Source: Bacteroidia bacterium
Lineage (GTDB): Bacteria; Bacteroidota; Bacteroidia; Bacteroidales; F082
Assembly (NCBI GenBank): GCA_021287165.1
Contig: JAJTAY010000037.1
Location: 102,211-166,210 of the forward strand
DNA length: 64,000 bases
Reading direction: 5' to 3'
How positions within the stretch are numbered: position 1 is the first letter of the stretch; every line of letters starts with the position of its first letter. Positions 17,707 to 28,232 of this stretch are shown here, piece after piece. Under the pieces are notes generated by a model, which was given only the letters and a program-made list of their open reading frames with translations, did not search any database and had not been told where the DNA came from. Position numbers and translations under genes: made by a program.

Positions 17707-20700
17707 ATGACTTTACAATCTAAAACGATACCTGAATTGCTCAGCAAAAGAGCTGTAGATAATCCGGAAAATCAAAGTTTCGTATTAACCTTCCCTTGGC
17801 ACAAGGTAAGTAATGTACTCCCAATTGATACTTTTCGGGAATGGTTTATAGTTTTTGTTTTAGTGCTTCTTTTTCAGCCGATAATGTCGGCTGAGGTTTT
17901 AAAATCCGGGAGCGTAAGCCTGATCTGGAAAAAAGCCGATACCCTGCATTTACCGGGTAGGGAGGTGCTTTACCGATCTTATTTCGAAGGGGCTGTTTAC
18001 CGTTCGGACATGTCCGCTATTCCGCTGTATTCCACTACATTACCGGTTATGGACGCTGCATCGTCCTATTCCGTAAAGCTTACGCCAACAAGAGTTGATT
18101 ATCCGGCTCTTGAATCGTTGAATATTTCCTCAAGAGAGGTCTTGCCCGAGGATTATCGCACTGAGGCACAAACCGGAGTTTCGCGCGATCTTTCCATGTT
18201 GCGGTGGCAGGTAAATGCGCTGAGAAGAATGCCGGATGGCAGCGTAGAACGACTTCTGGATTTTGATTATCAGATTACGTACAACCTTCCAGAGGCTTAT
18301 TTTGAAGCGGTGCAGAAGTCGGGAAGTTACACTACAAATTCGGTACTTGCCAACGGACGCTGGTTCAAGTTCAGGGTGAGCAATACCGGGATTCATCGCA
18401 TCACCTCAGCCAACCTTCAGGCCATGGGCATTAATATTGCCACCGTTAATCCGCGCCATATCAGGATATACGGCAACGGTGGAGGTGTGTTGCCTGAGGC
18501 AAATGCCGATCCAAGAATCGACGATCTGGCCGAGAATGCCATTCTTGTTGTTGGCGAGGAAGACGGGGTTTTTAACAGCAGCGACTATATTTTATTCTAT
18601 GCCAAAGGCCCGGTCAGGTGGGATTTCAATCCCCTTTCGGGCACTTATGTGCACACGCCGGCTTATTACGACGATTACGCCTACTATTTCATCACAACTG
18701 ATTTAGGGCCCGGAAAGCGCATCGTCACGGCACAAAACACGGGTTCAGCAGCGCAAAGCATCAGCGATTTTCTGGATTACAGAGTGCATGAACAGGATTT
18801 GGTAAACCTCACTAACACCGGTCGCACCTGGTACGGCGAACTGTTCGACATCACCCTCAGTCGCGACTATCCCTTCGATTTTCCGAATATGATTTCATCA
18901 AAACCGGCGAGGGTAGAAACGGAGGTTGCAGCACGCAATTTCGGTCCTGCAGGCTTTCAGCTATTTGTGGACGGGCAACTCAGGGCCAATTTACCTATCG
19001 ACCCTACCCTGGCCACGGGATACGACTATGCCAAAAACAATGGCACATCGGTTGATGTTGCGCCCTCAGGCAGCCGGGTTAATGTCAATATCCGTTTTAC
19101 CCGTTCGGTGAGCTCGGCCCGTGGCTGGCTCGATTATATCAGGGTCAACGCATGGCGGAATCTGGTCTTTTCGGGCGGGCAGCTCCAGTTTAGAAATCAT
19201 CGAACACTTCCTGATGGAAGCTTCGAGTATCAGGTGGCGGGTGGTAGCACTGGCCTTTTGCTTTGGGATGTTACAGATCAAACCAATGTTGTAGCGCGTC
19301 CGTTTAATCTTCAGGGTGGAGCAATCGCTTTCACCGCCCCGGCCGACGGCAGGAGGGAGTTTGTGCTGTTCGATAACAGTAGCTTTTTCGGTATTGAAAA
19401 CGTTGGGCCGGTTGCCAACCAAAATCTTCATAGCATCAGGGATATCGATTACCTTATTGTTTCGCATCCCAGCCTGCTCGAAGAAGCCAACCGTCTCGCT
19501 GAATTTCACCGTCAGAAAAGCGGACTTACGGTTTATGTGACCACCCCAAATCTGATTTACAACGAGTTTTCATCTGGTGCCCAGGACGTTAGCGCCATAC
19601 GCGATTTTGCCCGAATGCTGTATTCGGCGAGCAGCCCCGGAAAAGAACTTCGGTATCTGCTATTATTCGGTGACGGTTCGTTCGACTACAAAGACAAGCT
19701 CACCAATAACAACAACCTGGTGCCTACATATCAAACGATAGCGTCACTAAATCTGGTAAATTCCATAGCTACTGACGACTACTTCGGATACTTGGATGCC
19801 GGTGAGGGAGCAGGCAGCATCAACTTTTTGGATATCGGCATCGGGAGGTTTCCGGTAACAACGCTGCAGCAGGCGAAGCAAATGGTCGACAAGGTGATCC
19901 GGTATGTTGAAAAGAACCCGGAAACTTTCGCCGAATGGCGTAACGAACTGGTATTTGTAGCCGACGACGGCGATTCGAACTGGCACATGAAAGATGCGGA
20001 AGAACTTGCCACCCTGGTCGAGAACCGCAATCCCGCCTTCAACATCAACAAGATTTATCTCGACGCTTATCCGCAGATTGCCACACCTGGCGGACAAAAA
20101 GCACCAGCGGTGAATGAAGCAATAAACCGGCGTATGGAGCGCGGTGTTTTGCTTGTAAATTACAGCGGTCACGGCGGAGAGGTGGGCTGGGCTGAGGAGC
20201 GCATACTGGAGATCTCAGACATACAAAGCTGGCGCAATCGCAGCAGGATGCCGGTGTTCATAACCGCTACCTGCGAATTCTCGCGCTACGATGATCCAAC
20301 ACGCCTCTCGGCAGGCGAAATGGTTTTCCTGAACCCCGACGGAGGAGCAATTGCCATGTTTACCACTGCAAGAGCTACCTATGCAAGCACCAACCTGCGC
20401 CTGAACAAGGCTATATATAACGACAATATTTTTGTGCCTTATAACGGCGAGCGGGCAAGGTTTGGCGATATCATGCGACGCTCCAAGGTGGCAGGCGATG
20501 TTAACGACCGTAAATTTGTTCTTCTCGGCGACCCTGCCCTGCAACTTACATATCCTGAAAACAGGGTTGTTACAACCCATATCAACAACAAGCCACTGGA
20601 CAACATCAACCAGTCCGATACCCTCAAGGCTTTATCACAGGTGATTATCAAAGGTCAGGTGACCACACGAAGCGGACAATTGATGAGCAATTTTAACGGA

Positions 20701-21639
20701 CAGGTTTACACCACCATATACGACAAAGCATCAATAATCACCACAGCTGGCGATCAGAACGGCTTCCCGCAAAATTTCAGCACGCGTAACAGTATCATCT
20801 ACAAGGGAACGGCCAGTGTAGTGAACGGAATATTCGAATTTGGCTTCATCGTGCCTAAGGACATTTCCTACCGCTACGGCAGCGGTCGCATCAGTTATTA
20901 TGCTACGGGCAATTTGGGCGATGCGCATGGAAGCAATGAGAACTTTTTGGTCGGCGGTTTTTCCAACAATAACCTGGCCGACAACAAAGGCCCTGAAATC
21001 AGGCTTTTTATGGGTGATTCGACTTTTCGTAACGGCGGATTTACGAGCGAGAGTCCAAGGCTTTTCGTGCTTTTGCGCGACGAAAGCGGCATCAATACCA
21101 CCGGTGCGGGCATTGGCCACGATATTGTTGCATGGATCAGCGGTGCTACAGAACGCATGGCCATTCTCAACGATTATTACACTGCCGCGCTCGACAAAAG
21201 CAACGAAGGCAGTATCAGCTTTCCCATCATAGGGCTCAATCCCGGCCGACACACCCTGACCCTCAGGGCATGGGACGTATTCAACAATTCGAATACGGCA
21301 AGCATTGATTTTGAGGTGATTGCCAAGAGTACAATTAAGGTGGAAGAACTACACAACTATCCTAACCCATTCCGTGATCGCACCTGCTTTGTTTTTAATC
21401 ACAACCAGAATGGCGAGCGGCTTGATGTGGCCGTCGATATCTTCGACATGAACGGCAGACGTGTGAAAAGCATTCGGCAGGAAACTGTAAGCAGCAGCTT
21501 CAGAAGTCAGCCTGTTTGCTGGGATGGCCGTTCGGACAATGGTACCCCTGTTCCCAAAGGGTTGTATCTTTACAGGCTGATCATCACCGACAGCAAGGGC
21601 AATCAAGCGGTTGCCTCAGAGCGAATGGTGCGTTTTTAA
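17707..21639 (+). CDS. porU: Type IX secretion system sortase PorU (first copy)
   Basis: Gingipain-family (C25) cysteine peptidase that removes the sorting domain of T9SS cargo and links it to the surface. With the ATG at 17707 it has 1310 residues, near PorU size. The catalytic dyad is His822 (VNYSGHGGEVGW) and Cys856 (FITATCEFSRYDDP). The C-terminus (YPNPFRDRT.. to ..KGLYLYRLIITDSKGN) is a sorting-domain-like beta fold, as in PorU itself. The putative signal helix (WFIVFVLVLLFQPIMSA) begins ~46 residues after the ATG, so the true start is uncertain and could be non-canonical. A 9-base gap separates it from the second paralogue, and porV follows. Confidence 0.88.
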   Translation: MTLQSKTIPELLSKRAVDNPENQSFVLTFPWHKVSNVLPIDTFREWFIVFVLVLLFQPIMSAEVLKSGSVSLIWKKADTLHLPGREVLYRSYFEGAVYRSDMSAIPLYSTTLPVMDAASSYSVKLTPTRVDYPALESLNISSREVLPEDYRTEAQTGVSRDLSMLRWQVNALRRMPDGSVERLLDFDYQITYNLPEAYFEAVQKSGSYTTNSVLANGRWFKFRVSNTGIHRITSANLQAMGINIATVNPRHIRIYGNGGGVLPEANADPRIDDLAENAILVVGEEDGVFNSSDYILFYAKGPVRWDFNPLSGTYVHTPAYYDDYAYYFITTDLGPGKRIVTAQNTGSAAQSISDFLDYRVHEQDLVNLTNTGRTWYGELFDITLSRDYPFDFPNMISSKPARVETEVAARNFGPAGFQLFVDGQLRANLPIDPTLATGYDYAKNNGTSVDVAPSGSRVNVNIRFTRSVSSARGWLDYIRVNAWRNLVFSGGQLQFRNHRTLPDGSFEYQVAGGSTGLLLWDVTDQTNVVARPFNLQGGAIAFTAPADGRREFVLFDNSSFFGIENVGPVANQNLHSIRDIDYLIVSHPSLLEEANRLAEFHRQKSGLTVYVTTPNLIYNEFSSGAQDVSAIRDFARMLYSASSPGKELRYLLLFGDGSFDYKDKLTNNNNLVPTYQTIASLNLVNSIATDDYFGYLDAGEGAGSINFLDIGIGRFPVTTLQQAKQMVDKVIRYVEKNPETFAEWRNELVFVADDGDSNWHMKDAEELATLVENRNPAFNINKIYLDAYPQIATPGGQKAPAVNEAINRRMERGVLLVNYSGHGGEVGWAEERILEISDIQSWRNRSRMPVFITATCEFSRYDDPTRLSAGEMVFLNPDGGAIAMFTTARATYASTNLRLNKAIYNDNIFVPYNGERARFGDIMRRSKVAGDVNDRKFVLLGDPALQLTYPENRVVTTHINNKPLDNINQSDTLKALSQVIIKGQVTTRSGQLMSNFNGQVYTTIYDKASIITTAGDQNGFPQNFSTRNSIIYKGTASVVNGIFEFGFIVPKDISYRYGSGRISYYATGNLGDAHGSNENFLVGGFSNNNLADNKGPEIRLFMGDSTFRNGGFTSESPRLFVLLRDESGINTTGAGIGHDIVAWISGATERMAILNDYYTAALDKSNEGSISFPIIGLNPGRHTLTLRAWDVFNNSNTASIDFEVIAKSTIKVEELHNYPNPFRDRTCFVFNHNQNGERLDVAVDIFDMNGRRVKSIRQETVSSSFRSQPVCWDGRSDNGTPVPKGLYLYRLIITDSKGNQAVASERMVRF

Positions 21640-21648
21640 GGTCCTGAA

Positions 21649-24600
21649 ATGCGAAAGAGTGCTGTATTTCTGATTTTGTTTCTGCAGCTTATGCTGATAT
21701 GGCCTGTTGTGCTTTTAGCCCAGCAGGGGAGGACAGATACGCTCGTTTTGCATTTCGACCGTAACGTGCAATTATGGCCTTATGAGGTTTATTTTGATGC
21801 TAAGATTCCCGGATTTCCATATGCACACCTTCATTTGGATGTGCCCCATGGAATGCATGTTGTTGGAAATGAATTGATTGTAGAAGAGGTTGCGTCTCTG
21901 GATGAGGTATATGAAAATCATGCTCCTGAAGATGACTTTCGTGTTGAGGTACAATCATTCGACCAAAGACTAGAAGTGCTGAATCGTTTGCTTGTCCTCC
22001 CTTTCAGATTAAAAAACGGCAAGCCTGAGCAACTGATTAGCGGCAGGCTTGTAATATTTTACGATAATCTCGCAGAGAATTTTGCAGGTACATCATCAGT
22101 TTTCACGAGCAATTCGGTGCTTGCTACAGGTCGTTGGTTGAAAATTGCAGTGGTGAATAGCGGTGTTTACCGGATCGTGCCAGAGCAGCTAGCTGCCGCA
22201 GGATGGAATCCTACGCAGATAGACCCGCGCAGGCTGGCCCTGTTTGGCAATGGCGGTATGATGCTTCCCGAACGCAACAATAGCTTCCGTTACGACGATC
22301 TGGTCGAAAACCCTGTAGTGGTGACTGGTGAGTCGGACGGCAGTTTCGATGCCGGCGATGCGCTTTATTTTTATGGTCAGGCTACAACGGCATGGTCCTA
22401 CAACCAAATGAGCATCCGATACGACCACCGGATCAACTTCTACTCCGACACCACCTATTATTTCCTCACAGAACTCGGGCGTCCAGGGATGCGCATGGCA
22501 ACAAAACAGCAGACATCAGCCGACCCGAATACTGTTGCCGATATATTTCTGGATTATGCCCTTCATGAAAATGACCTGGAGAATCTGATCCATTCAGGTC
22601 GTGAATGGTATGGCGAATATTTTACGCGTCAGAAAGATCGCCTTGATATCGGTTTTTACTTCCCTAACAGGGTGGTGCAAAGACCGGTGATGGTCAATAC
22701 CCAGTTTGCTGTCAGGTCGCTCACCGAAACCACTGCATTTTCGATTGAACTTAACGGTCAAACAGCTCTGGCGCAGCAGTCATTTTTACCGATATCGTCC
22801 GGCGCTGCGGCCTATGCCCGCGAGCAGGCCTACAGCCTCAGTCTTGCCTCAGTTCAGAATGATAGCCTCAGGTTTTCGGTGCGCTATCATGCAGCAGAGG
22901 ATAATTCGCGGGCTTGGATCAATTTTTTAAGGGTAAATGCATGGCGGCAATTGAGATATGTGCCGGGCAGGCAAATGCCTTTTCGAAACCCCGAAGCCGT
23001 TGGCTTTAATGTTGTTGCGCAATACCGTATCAGTGAGGCTACACCGGGATTATGGCTCTGGGATCTGACAAATCCACTGAGACCTGTAGCACAACAGCAT
23101 GACAGCCAGGATAATATGATTCGTTTTAATGTGCTTGGCGATTCAATAAGGGAGTACCTGCTTTTCAATCCTGCGGATGCTTTCAGTCCGCCAGCAATTG
23201 TTGCGATTCCAAACCAAAACCTGCACGCCATTCAGGCAACTGATATGATTATCGTGGCCCCGCCGCAGTTCATACCACAGGCCGAAAGTATGGCCGCCCT
23301 TCACCTGCAGCACGACGGGCTGGAAAGTGTTGTGGTGAATATTCACGAAGTTTACAATGAGTTTGGTTCGGGTAAGCCCGATGTTACTGCCCTAAGGGAT
23401 TTTATACGGATGATCTATACGCGCAGCGGCGATCGTTTGCGCTATGTGCTGCTTTTTGGTGATGCTTCCTACGATTATAAAAATCGTATTCCACACAATA
23501 CCAATATTATCCCGACTTACCAGAGTACGCAAAGCATTATAGAAACGCAAAGCTTTGTAAGCGATGATTATTTTGGTCTGATGGGAAGCACCGAAGGCCT
23601 GGATATGCAGGGCGTACTCGACCTGGGCATCGGAAGATTTCCGGTGAGCACGCCTGAGGAAGCCAGCCTCATGGTTGCCAAAAATGTGCACTATCTTTCA
23701 CGGCTTGAGTCGCAGCGTGGAGCCTGGCAAAACGGTATAACCTTTTTGGCCGACGACAGCGATGGAAACCTTCATCTGAGTCAGGCCGAAACCCTCGCCG
23801 CAGATGTGGATGCAGCATATAAGAATTTCAACATCAGGAAAATTTATCTTGATGCTTACCGAAGAATTGCTGTACCCGGAGGCTTTCGCTATCCCGATGC
23901 TTCAGTGGCCCTGCTAAAAACCATTAACGAAGGCTCGCTTATCGTCAATTATACAGGGCATGGTGGGGTTAGCGGCCTTACCGACGAGAAAGTGTTTTCA
24001 ATAACTGAGATAGAGGGACTTGGCAATCGCGACAGATTAGCTTTTTTTATCACAGCTACCTGCGAATTCAGCCGTTTCGACAATCCTTCCCTTGTTTCGG
24101 CCGGAGAGCGTTTGCTACTCAATCCCAACGGAGGTGCCATCGCACTGATGACTACAACACGACTTGCCTTCGCACATTCCAACTTCAGCGTGAACCGAAG
24201 GCTTTATGCTTCGCTGATGACCGAAGGTAAGGGCGATATTAACCGGCTGGGCGACATTATCAGACTGAGCAAGAACCCTACCAACTCCTATATATATAAC
24301 TTCGTTCTGCTTGGTAATCCGGCCCTGCGTCTCAGCTACCCCGAGTATGGTGTCGAAATACTATCGGTCAACGGCCAGATTTCCGATACGCTGCATGCCA
24401 TGTCAGAAGTGTTGTTGGAGGGAAGGGTAACACTGCCTTCAGGCCAGCTGGCCGGTGACTTCAATGGTGTGGTGCAGGTGCTGATGTTCGACAAAAAAAC
24501 CACTTACCGCACTTTGGGCAACGATGCCATGAGCGTTCCGACAAACTTCAGCCTTCACGACAAGCTCCTGTTCAAAGGCAAGGCAACTGTAAAAAATGGC

Positions 24601-25428
24601 AGGTTCAGCATCAGGTTTTCCTTGCCGCGCAGCATATCCTACAATTATGGTAAACCGAGAATTTCGCTGTTCGCATCCGACAGCAGCTCCGGAATAACCG
24701 CAGGCGGGTATTATGATAATCTGGTGCTTGGAGGTACTGATCCCGCCATAAACCCTGATGCAACAGGCCCTGATATTCAGCTCACTGCTGCCGATCCCAA
24801 CTTCAGGGATGGTGGTGTGCTGCCTTCCGATGTTGCCTTTTTTGCGCACCTAACCGACCCTCAGGGAATACATTACCTTGGCACCGAAATCGGTCGCGAT
24901 ATTGTTGCCACGCATCTCCTTCCCGATGGTGCAGTGCAGAAATATGTACTCAACAGTCTTTTTGAGCCCGAAACCGACAATTTCGCCTCCGGAAGTCTTC
25001 GTTTTCAGCTCAATGGACTTGCGCAGGGAAGCCACAGGTTAACACTCAGGGCATGGGACTTGCACAACAACAGCGCTGAAAAAACCATAAATTTCGTGGT
25101 TGACCCGTCCGAAAATCTGACGATCAGCAATGTTCAGATCAAACCCAATCCGGTGATCGACCAGGCCATTTTTACTTTTGAGTTTAACAAACCCGGTAAA
25201 AAGTTGTTAACAAGCCTGGAAGTTTTCGACTTGCTTGGTAATCGGGTCTCTTCGCAACAGCACGAAATGAAGCCATCGGGAAGCTTGTCGGAACCCCTGA
25301 TCTGGAAGGCAAGTGAAGCCGGCAATGGTAGATTGCCTTCGGGTGTTTATCTTTGGCGCCTGATTGTGCAGCCCGAAGAAGGACTGCCGCAAACCGTTTC
25401 TGGCAGGATGATACTGAAAAGTCCCTGA
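21649..25428 (+). CDS. Second PorU-like type IX secretion sortase (C25 peptidase)
   Basis: Full-length 1259-residue paralogue of the preceding PorU. It has a clean signal peptide (MRKSAVFLILFLQLMLIWPV...LAQQ) and the same domain order. The catalytic residues are intact: His771 in VNYTGHGGVSGL and Cys805 in FITATCEFSRFDNP. The C-terminal domain carries KPNPVIDQ...SGVYLWRLIV. Shared landmarks across the pair include TSNSVLA(N/T)GRW and LLFGD(G/A)S(F/Y)DYK. The copies are clearly diverged along their length, so the duplication is not recent. It is 9 bases after porU and 47 before porV, most likely one operon. It may process a different class of cargo or work together with the first copy. Confidence 0.85.
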   Translation: MRKSAVFLILFLQLMLIWPVVLLAQQGRTDTLVLHFDRNVQLWPYEVYFDAKIPGFPYAHLHLDVPHGMHVVGNELIVEEVASLDEVYENHAPEDDFRVEVQSFDQRLEVLNRLLVLPFRLKNGKPEQLISGRLVIFYDNLAENFAGTSSVFTSNSVLATGRWLKIAVVNSGVYRIVPEQLAAAGWNPTQIDPRRLALFGNGGMMLPERNNSFRYDDLVENPVVVTGESDGSFDAGDALYFYGQATTAWSYNQMSIRYDHRINFYSDTTYYFLTELGRPGMRMATKQQTSADPNTVADIFLDYALHENDLENLIHSGREWYGEYFTRQKDRLDIGFYFPNRVVQRPVMVNTQFAVRSLTETTAFSIELNGQTALAQQSFLPISSGAAAYAREQAYSLSLASVQNDSLRFSVRYHAAEDNSRAWINFLRVNAWRQLRYVPGRQMPFRNPEAVGFNVVAQYRISEATPGLWLWDLTNPLRPVAQQHDSQDNMIRFNVLGDSIREYLLFNPADAFSPPAIVAIPNQNLHAIQATDMIIVAPPQFIPQAESMAALHLQHDGLESVVVNIHEVYNEFGSGKPDVTALRDFIRMIYTRSGDRLRYVLLFGDASYDYKNRIPHNTNIIPTYQSTQSIIETQSFVSDDYFGLMGSTEGLDMQGVLDLGIGRFPVSTPEEASLMVAKNVHYLSRLESQRGAWQNGITFLADDSDGNLHLSQAETLAADVDAAYKNFNIRKIYLDAYRRIAVPGGFRYPDASVALLKTINEGSLIVNYTGHGGVSGLTDEKVFSITEIEGLGNRDRLAFFITATCEFSRFDNPSLVSAGERLLLNPNGGAIALMTTTRLAFAHSNFSVNRRLYASLMTEGKGDINRLGDIIRLSKNPTNSYIYNFVLLGNPALRLSYPEYGVEILSVNGQISDTLHAMSEVLLEGRVTLPSGQLAGDFNGVVQVLMFDKKTTYRTLGNDAMSVPTNFSLHDKLLFKGKATVKNGRFSIRFSLPRSISYNYGKPRISLFASDSSSGITAGGYYDNLVLGGTDPAINPDATGPDIQLTAADPNFRDGGVLPSDVAFFAHLTDPQGIHYLGTEIGRDIVATHLLPDGAVQKYVLNSLFEPETDNFASGSLRFQLNGLAQGSHRLTLRAWDLHNNSAEKTINFVVDPSENLTISNVQIKPNPVIDQAIFTFEFNKPGKKLLTSLEVFDLLGNRVSSQQHEMKPSGSLSEPLIWKASEAGNGRLPSGVYLWRLIVQPEEGLPQTVSGRMILKSP

Positions 25429-25475
25429 AAATGATAACGCAATAAAGGACAACCTTAATCGTTAACACACAGTTC

Positions 25476-26720
25476 ATGACGCAATACCCTTATATGAAAA
25501 TGAAACACCTGGCCCTTGTGGCACTTTCTGTTTTATTGTTTTTCAACGCCAACTCCCAGACTTATCAAGAGCTTTCAGGGCGCAACTCCCTCAACGTGAT
25601 AACTACGGCCGTGCCTTTTCTGATGATTGCACCCGATGCACGCGCAGGGGCCATGGGCGATGTTGGTGTTTCGACCTCGCCGGATGTTTTCTCAATGCAC
25701 TGGAATCCTGCCAAATATGCCAATATCCAAAGCGATATGATGGTTGGCCTTTCCTACAGCCCCTGGTTGCGCAATCTGGTGCCCGACATGAACCTTGCTT
25801 ACCTTGGTTTTTCCAAAAGGCTCGATGCCAACTCGGCCATTGGATCGACACTCAGGTTTTTTACCCTCGGCGACATCCAGTTTACTGACGAAAACGGCGA
25901 CGACCGTGGCACTTATCGCCCCAGCGAGTGGGCACTCGATGCCACCTATGCCCGTAAACTTACCGACCATCTTTCGGGAGCCGTTGCCGGTCGTTTCATC
26001 TATTCCAACCTTACTCAGGGGCAATTTGTCGGCACGACCGAAACTTCGGCAGGCATCTCCGTTGCTGCCGACGTAGCCGTTTACTGGGAAAAGGAAGTGG
26101 AGTGGTTTAAGGATATCGATGCCACTTTTGCCTGGGGCGTAAACATCAGCAATATTGGCAATAAGCTGGGTTACAGTGAAACCAGCATTAAGAAGGACTT
26201 TATTCCCACCAACCTCAGGTTTGGTCCGACCCTCAAACTTAACATTGACGAGTACAACAAGATTGCATTTTCAGTCGACATCAACAAGTTGCTTGTGCCA
26301 ACGCCACCTGTGCTTAAGCGCGACAGCATCACCGGCAACCCTATCCTCATTCCGGGAACTGACAAATACGAGATTGCCAAGGGTCGCGACGACGAAGTAT
26401 CGGTTGTGGCAGGCATGTTGCAATCGTTCTACGATGCTCCCAACGGCATGAGTGAGGAATTTCGTGAGCTTTACTACTCATTTGGTGTCGAGTATTGGTA
26501 CAACAACGCTTTTGCCCTGCGCGGCGGTGCTTTTTATGAGGATAAGACCAAGGGCAACCGAAAGTTTTTCACCCTTGGTGCAGCTTTAAAGTACAATGTT
26601 TTCGGACTCGACTTCTCTTACCTGATTCCCGTTGATGCCCGCAACAACCCGCTCCAGAATACCGTGCGTTTTGCCCTTACCTTCGATCTGGACGCCGCTT
26701 CCCGCGCAAGGAAAAATTAG
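25476..26720 (+). CDS. porV: T9SS outer-membrane protein PorV (LptO)
   Basis: FadL-like 14-strand beta-barrel that shuttles cargo from the translocon to PorU. The 414-residue protein has a signal peptide (KHLALVALSVLLFFNANSQ). The mature N-terminus includes the PorV landmark ITTAVPFLMIAPDARAGAMG (~42-61), followed by GVSTSPDVFSMHWNPAKYA. It ends in an aromatic/hydrophobic strand region (NTVRFALTFDLD). Starts at codons 7 or 9 (both ATG) would place the signal peptide at the very N-terminus and are plausible alternatives. It is the third gene of the porU-porU2-porV cluster. Confidence 0.93.
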   Translation: MTQYPYMKMKHLALVALSVLLFFNANSQTYQELSGRNSLNVITTAVPFLMIAPDARAGAMGDVGVSTSPDVFSMHWNPAKYANIQSDMMVGLSYSPWLRNLVPDMNLAYLGFSKRLDANSAIGSTLRFFTLGDIQFTDENGDDRGTYRPSEWALDATYARKLTDHLSGAVAGRFIYSNLTQGQFVGTTETSAGISVAADVAVYWEKEVEWFKDIDATFAWGVNISNIGNKLGYSETSIKKDFIPTNLRFGPTLKLNIDEYNKIAFSVDINKLLVPTPPVLKRDSITGNPILIPGTDKYEIAKGRDDEVSVVAGMLQSFYDAPNGMSEEFRELYYSFGVEYWYNNAFALRGGAFYEDKTKGNRKFFTLGAALKYNVFGLDFSYLIPVDARNNPLQNTVRFALTFDLDAASRARKN

Positions 26721-26751
26721 TTCCCGACCTGGCTGATAAAAATATTGACCT

Positions 26752-26794
26752 AAAATGGGCAGCATTTCTATAGATTGTTGCCCATTTTATTTTT
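26752..26794. terminator. Bidirectional terminator between porV and the RecD-like gene
   Basis: Arms AAAATGGGCA (26752-26761) and TGCCCATTTT (26779-26788) form a 10-bp perfect stem, followed by ATTTTT on the + strand. It lies between convergent genes and can serve both. Confidence 0.85.
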
Positions 26795-26801
26795 CCGCCC
26801 A

Positions 26802-28232
26802 CTACTCACTGTTCCTATTCTCTATGTATTCAGGATCGAACCCAAGGAGGTAAACCTGTTTTGTTGCCCTCGTCAGGGCAGTGTATAGCCAGCGCAAATA
26901 GTCGCTGTCTATTTCCTGATCGCTTTTTCGCCCCTGTTCTAGAAAAACCACCGGCCATTGTCCGCCCTGCGTTTTATGGCAGGTGAGGGCATAGGCGTAT
27001 TTTACCATTAGCGCATTGTAATATGGATTGACCGCCAGTTTTGCTAATCGTTTGCGGCGCGATGGCTCGTCGGCATAATCTTCCTCCACTTTGAGCGCAA
27101 AAGCCCTGAAAGCCTCATCGCTGAGCGAAGGTCCGGGGGCATTGAGCGTGTCGAGCAAAAGCTTTACCTGAAAGGCCGGCATATCGGGATAGTCCACGAG
27201 TCTCACCTCTGCCTCTGCAAACTGGTGGTCATAGAGGTTCTCGTAGCGTATCACCCTGATAACTTCGATGATATCGCCGTTGGCAATGAAGCTGCCCTCA
27301 TCCGAGTCACTCAGCCAGAAGTAATTGTTTTTGACCACCATGAGCAGCTCGCCGGCCGACAGTTCGCCTTCCTGCCCAAGTATGCGTTGCCTGATGGCCT
27401 GATTGAACCGGTTGGCGGCATAATTGCTACGGCAAATAACTACGGCCTCCGAGAAATCGTGGCGTCCAAAATGTTCCATCAAGCTGTCCTCAATATCGCT
27501 TCCTGACAGAGCCCGTATATCACCCTGATTTACAATATTCAGCAATGGCAGAGCAAAGTCTTTCCGGCCGAGTTTGTCGCGCAGCTTTGTGGCGTTGCTC
27601 AGAATGCCCGATTCGAGGCTCTGGCGCATGACCTCGGTGAGTTCGAATCCGGCTGCCGTTACGGGATAGCGGCTTTGCAGATATTGCAGATTAAGTGCCG
27701 GGCTCAGCGGCAGACCCACAGGCGGAAGCTGAGCCTGATCGCCAATAAGTACAATACGACAGTTTTGTCCCTCAGCCACATATTCCATCAGGTCGTCGAG
27801 GAGGCTTTTTCCTGTCAGACTTTCCACAGTCGTGTCGGGTATCATCGAAGCCTCATCGACCACAAAAACCGCCTTCCTGTGCTTGTTGGGCGCCCTTACG
27901 ATGCGCATACTGCCATCGGCAAGGCGTGTCTGAAAGTAGATTTTTCGATGAATGGTCGATGCGTTTATGCCGGTATAACTGCTCAATACCTTGGCTGCAC
28001 GGCCGGTAGGCGCGAGTAATACAGCATGCATGCCCAGCACTGGAAGTGTTTGTACGATGGCTGCCACCAGCGATGTTTTTCCTGTGCCGGCGTAGCCGCG
28101 CAGCAGGTACAGCGGATTGGGCTTGTCGGAAAGGAGAAAGGCCGATAAATGTTCGATGACCTTGCTTTGGCCTGAGGTAGGCGAAAAGCCGAAAGCCTTT
28201 TCGAGCAGTTGACGTAGGGTTGAACGATCCAT
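26802..28232 (-). CDS. RecD-like ATP-dependent DNA helicase (AAA family)
   Basis: Superfamily 1 helicase. I choose the ATG at 28232 (476 residues, MDRSTLRQLL) because it overlaps the stop of the upstream gene as TGATG. An in-frame start 10 codons earlier is less likely. Walker A is GYAGTGKTS (~46-54), preceded by the Q-like motif SGQSKVIEHL. The DEAD-equivalent VVDEASM and motif III LIGDQAQLPPVG follow. The C-terminal UvrD_C_2 domain has YALTCHKTQGGQWPVVFLE with the SF1 motif, then YTALTRATKQVYL. It probably acts in recombination or repair. Too short for RecD2; no RecBC partner nearby. Confidence 0.88.
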   Translation of the reverse strand: MDRSTLRQLLEKAFGFSPTSGQSKVIEHLSAFLLSDKPNPLYLLRGYAGTGKTSLVAAIVQTLPVLGMHAVLLAPTGRAAKVLSSYTGINASTIHRKIYFQTRLADGSMRIVRAPNKHRKAVFVVDEASMIPDTTVESLTGKSLLDDLMEYVAEGQNCRIVLIGDQAQLPPVGLPLSPALNLQYLQSRYPVTAAGFELTEVMRQSLESGILSNATKLRDKLGRKDFALPLLNIVNQGDIRALSGSDIEDSLMEHFGRHDFSEAVVICRSNYAANRFNQAIRQRILGQEGELSAGELLMVVKNNYFWLSDSDEGSFIANGDIIEVIRVIRYENLYDHQFAEAEVRLVDYPDMPAFQVKLLLDTLNAPGPSLSDEAFRAFALKVEEDYADEPSRRKRLAKLAVNPYYNALMVKYAYALTCHKTQGGQWPVVFLEQGRKSDQEIDSDYLRWLYTALTRATKQVYLLGFDPEYIENRNSE

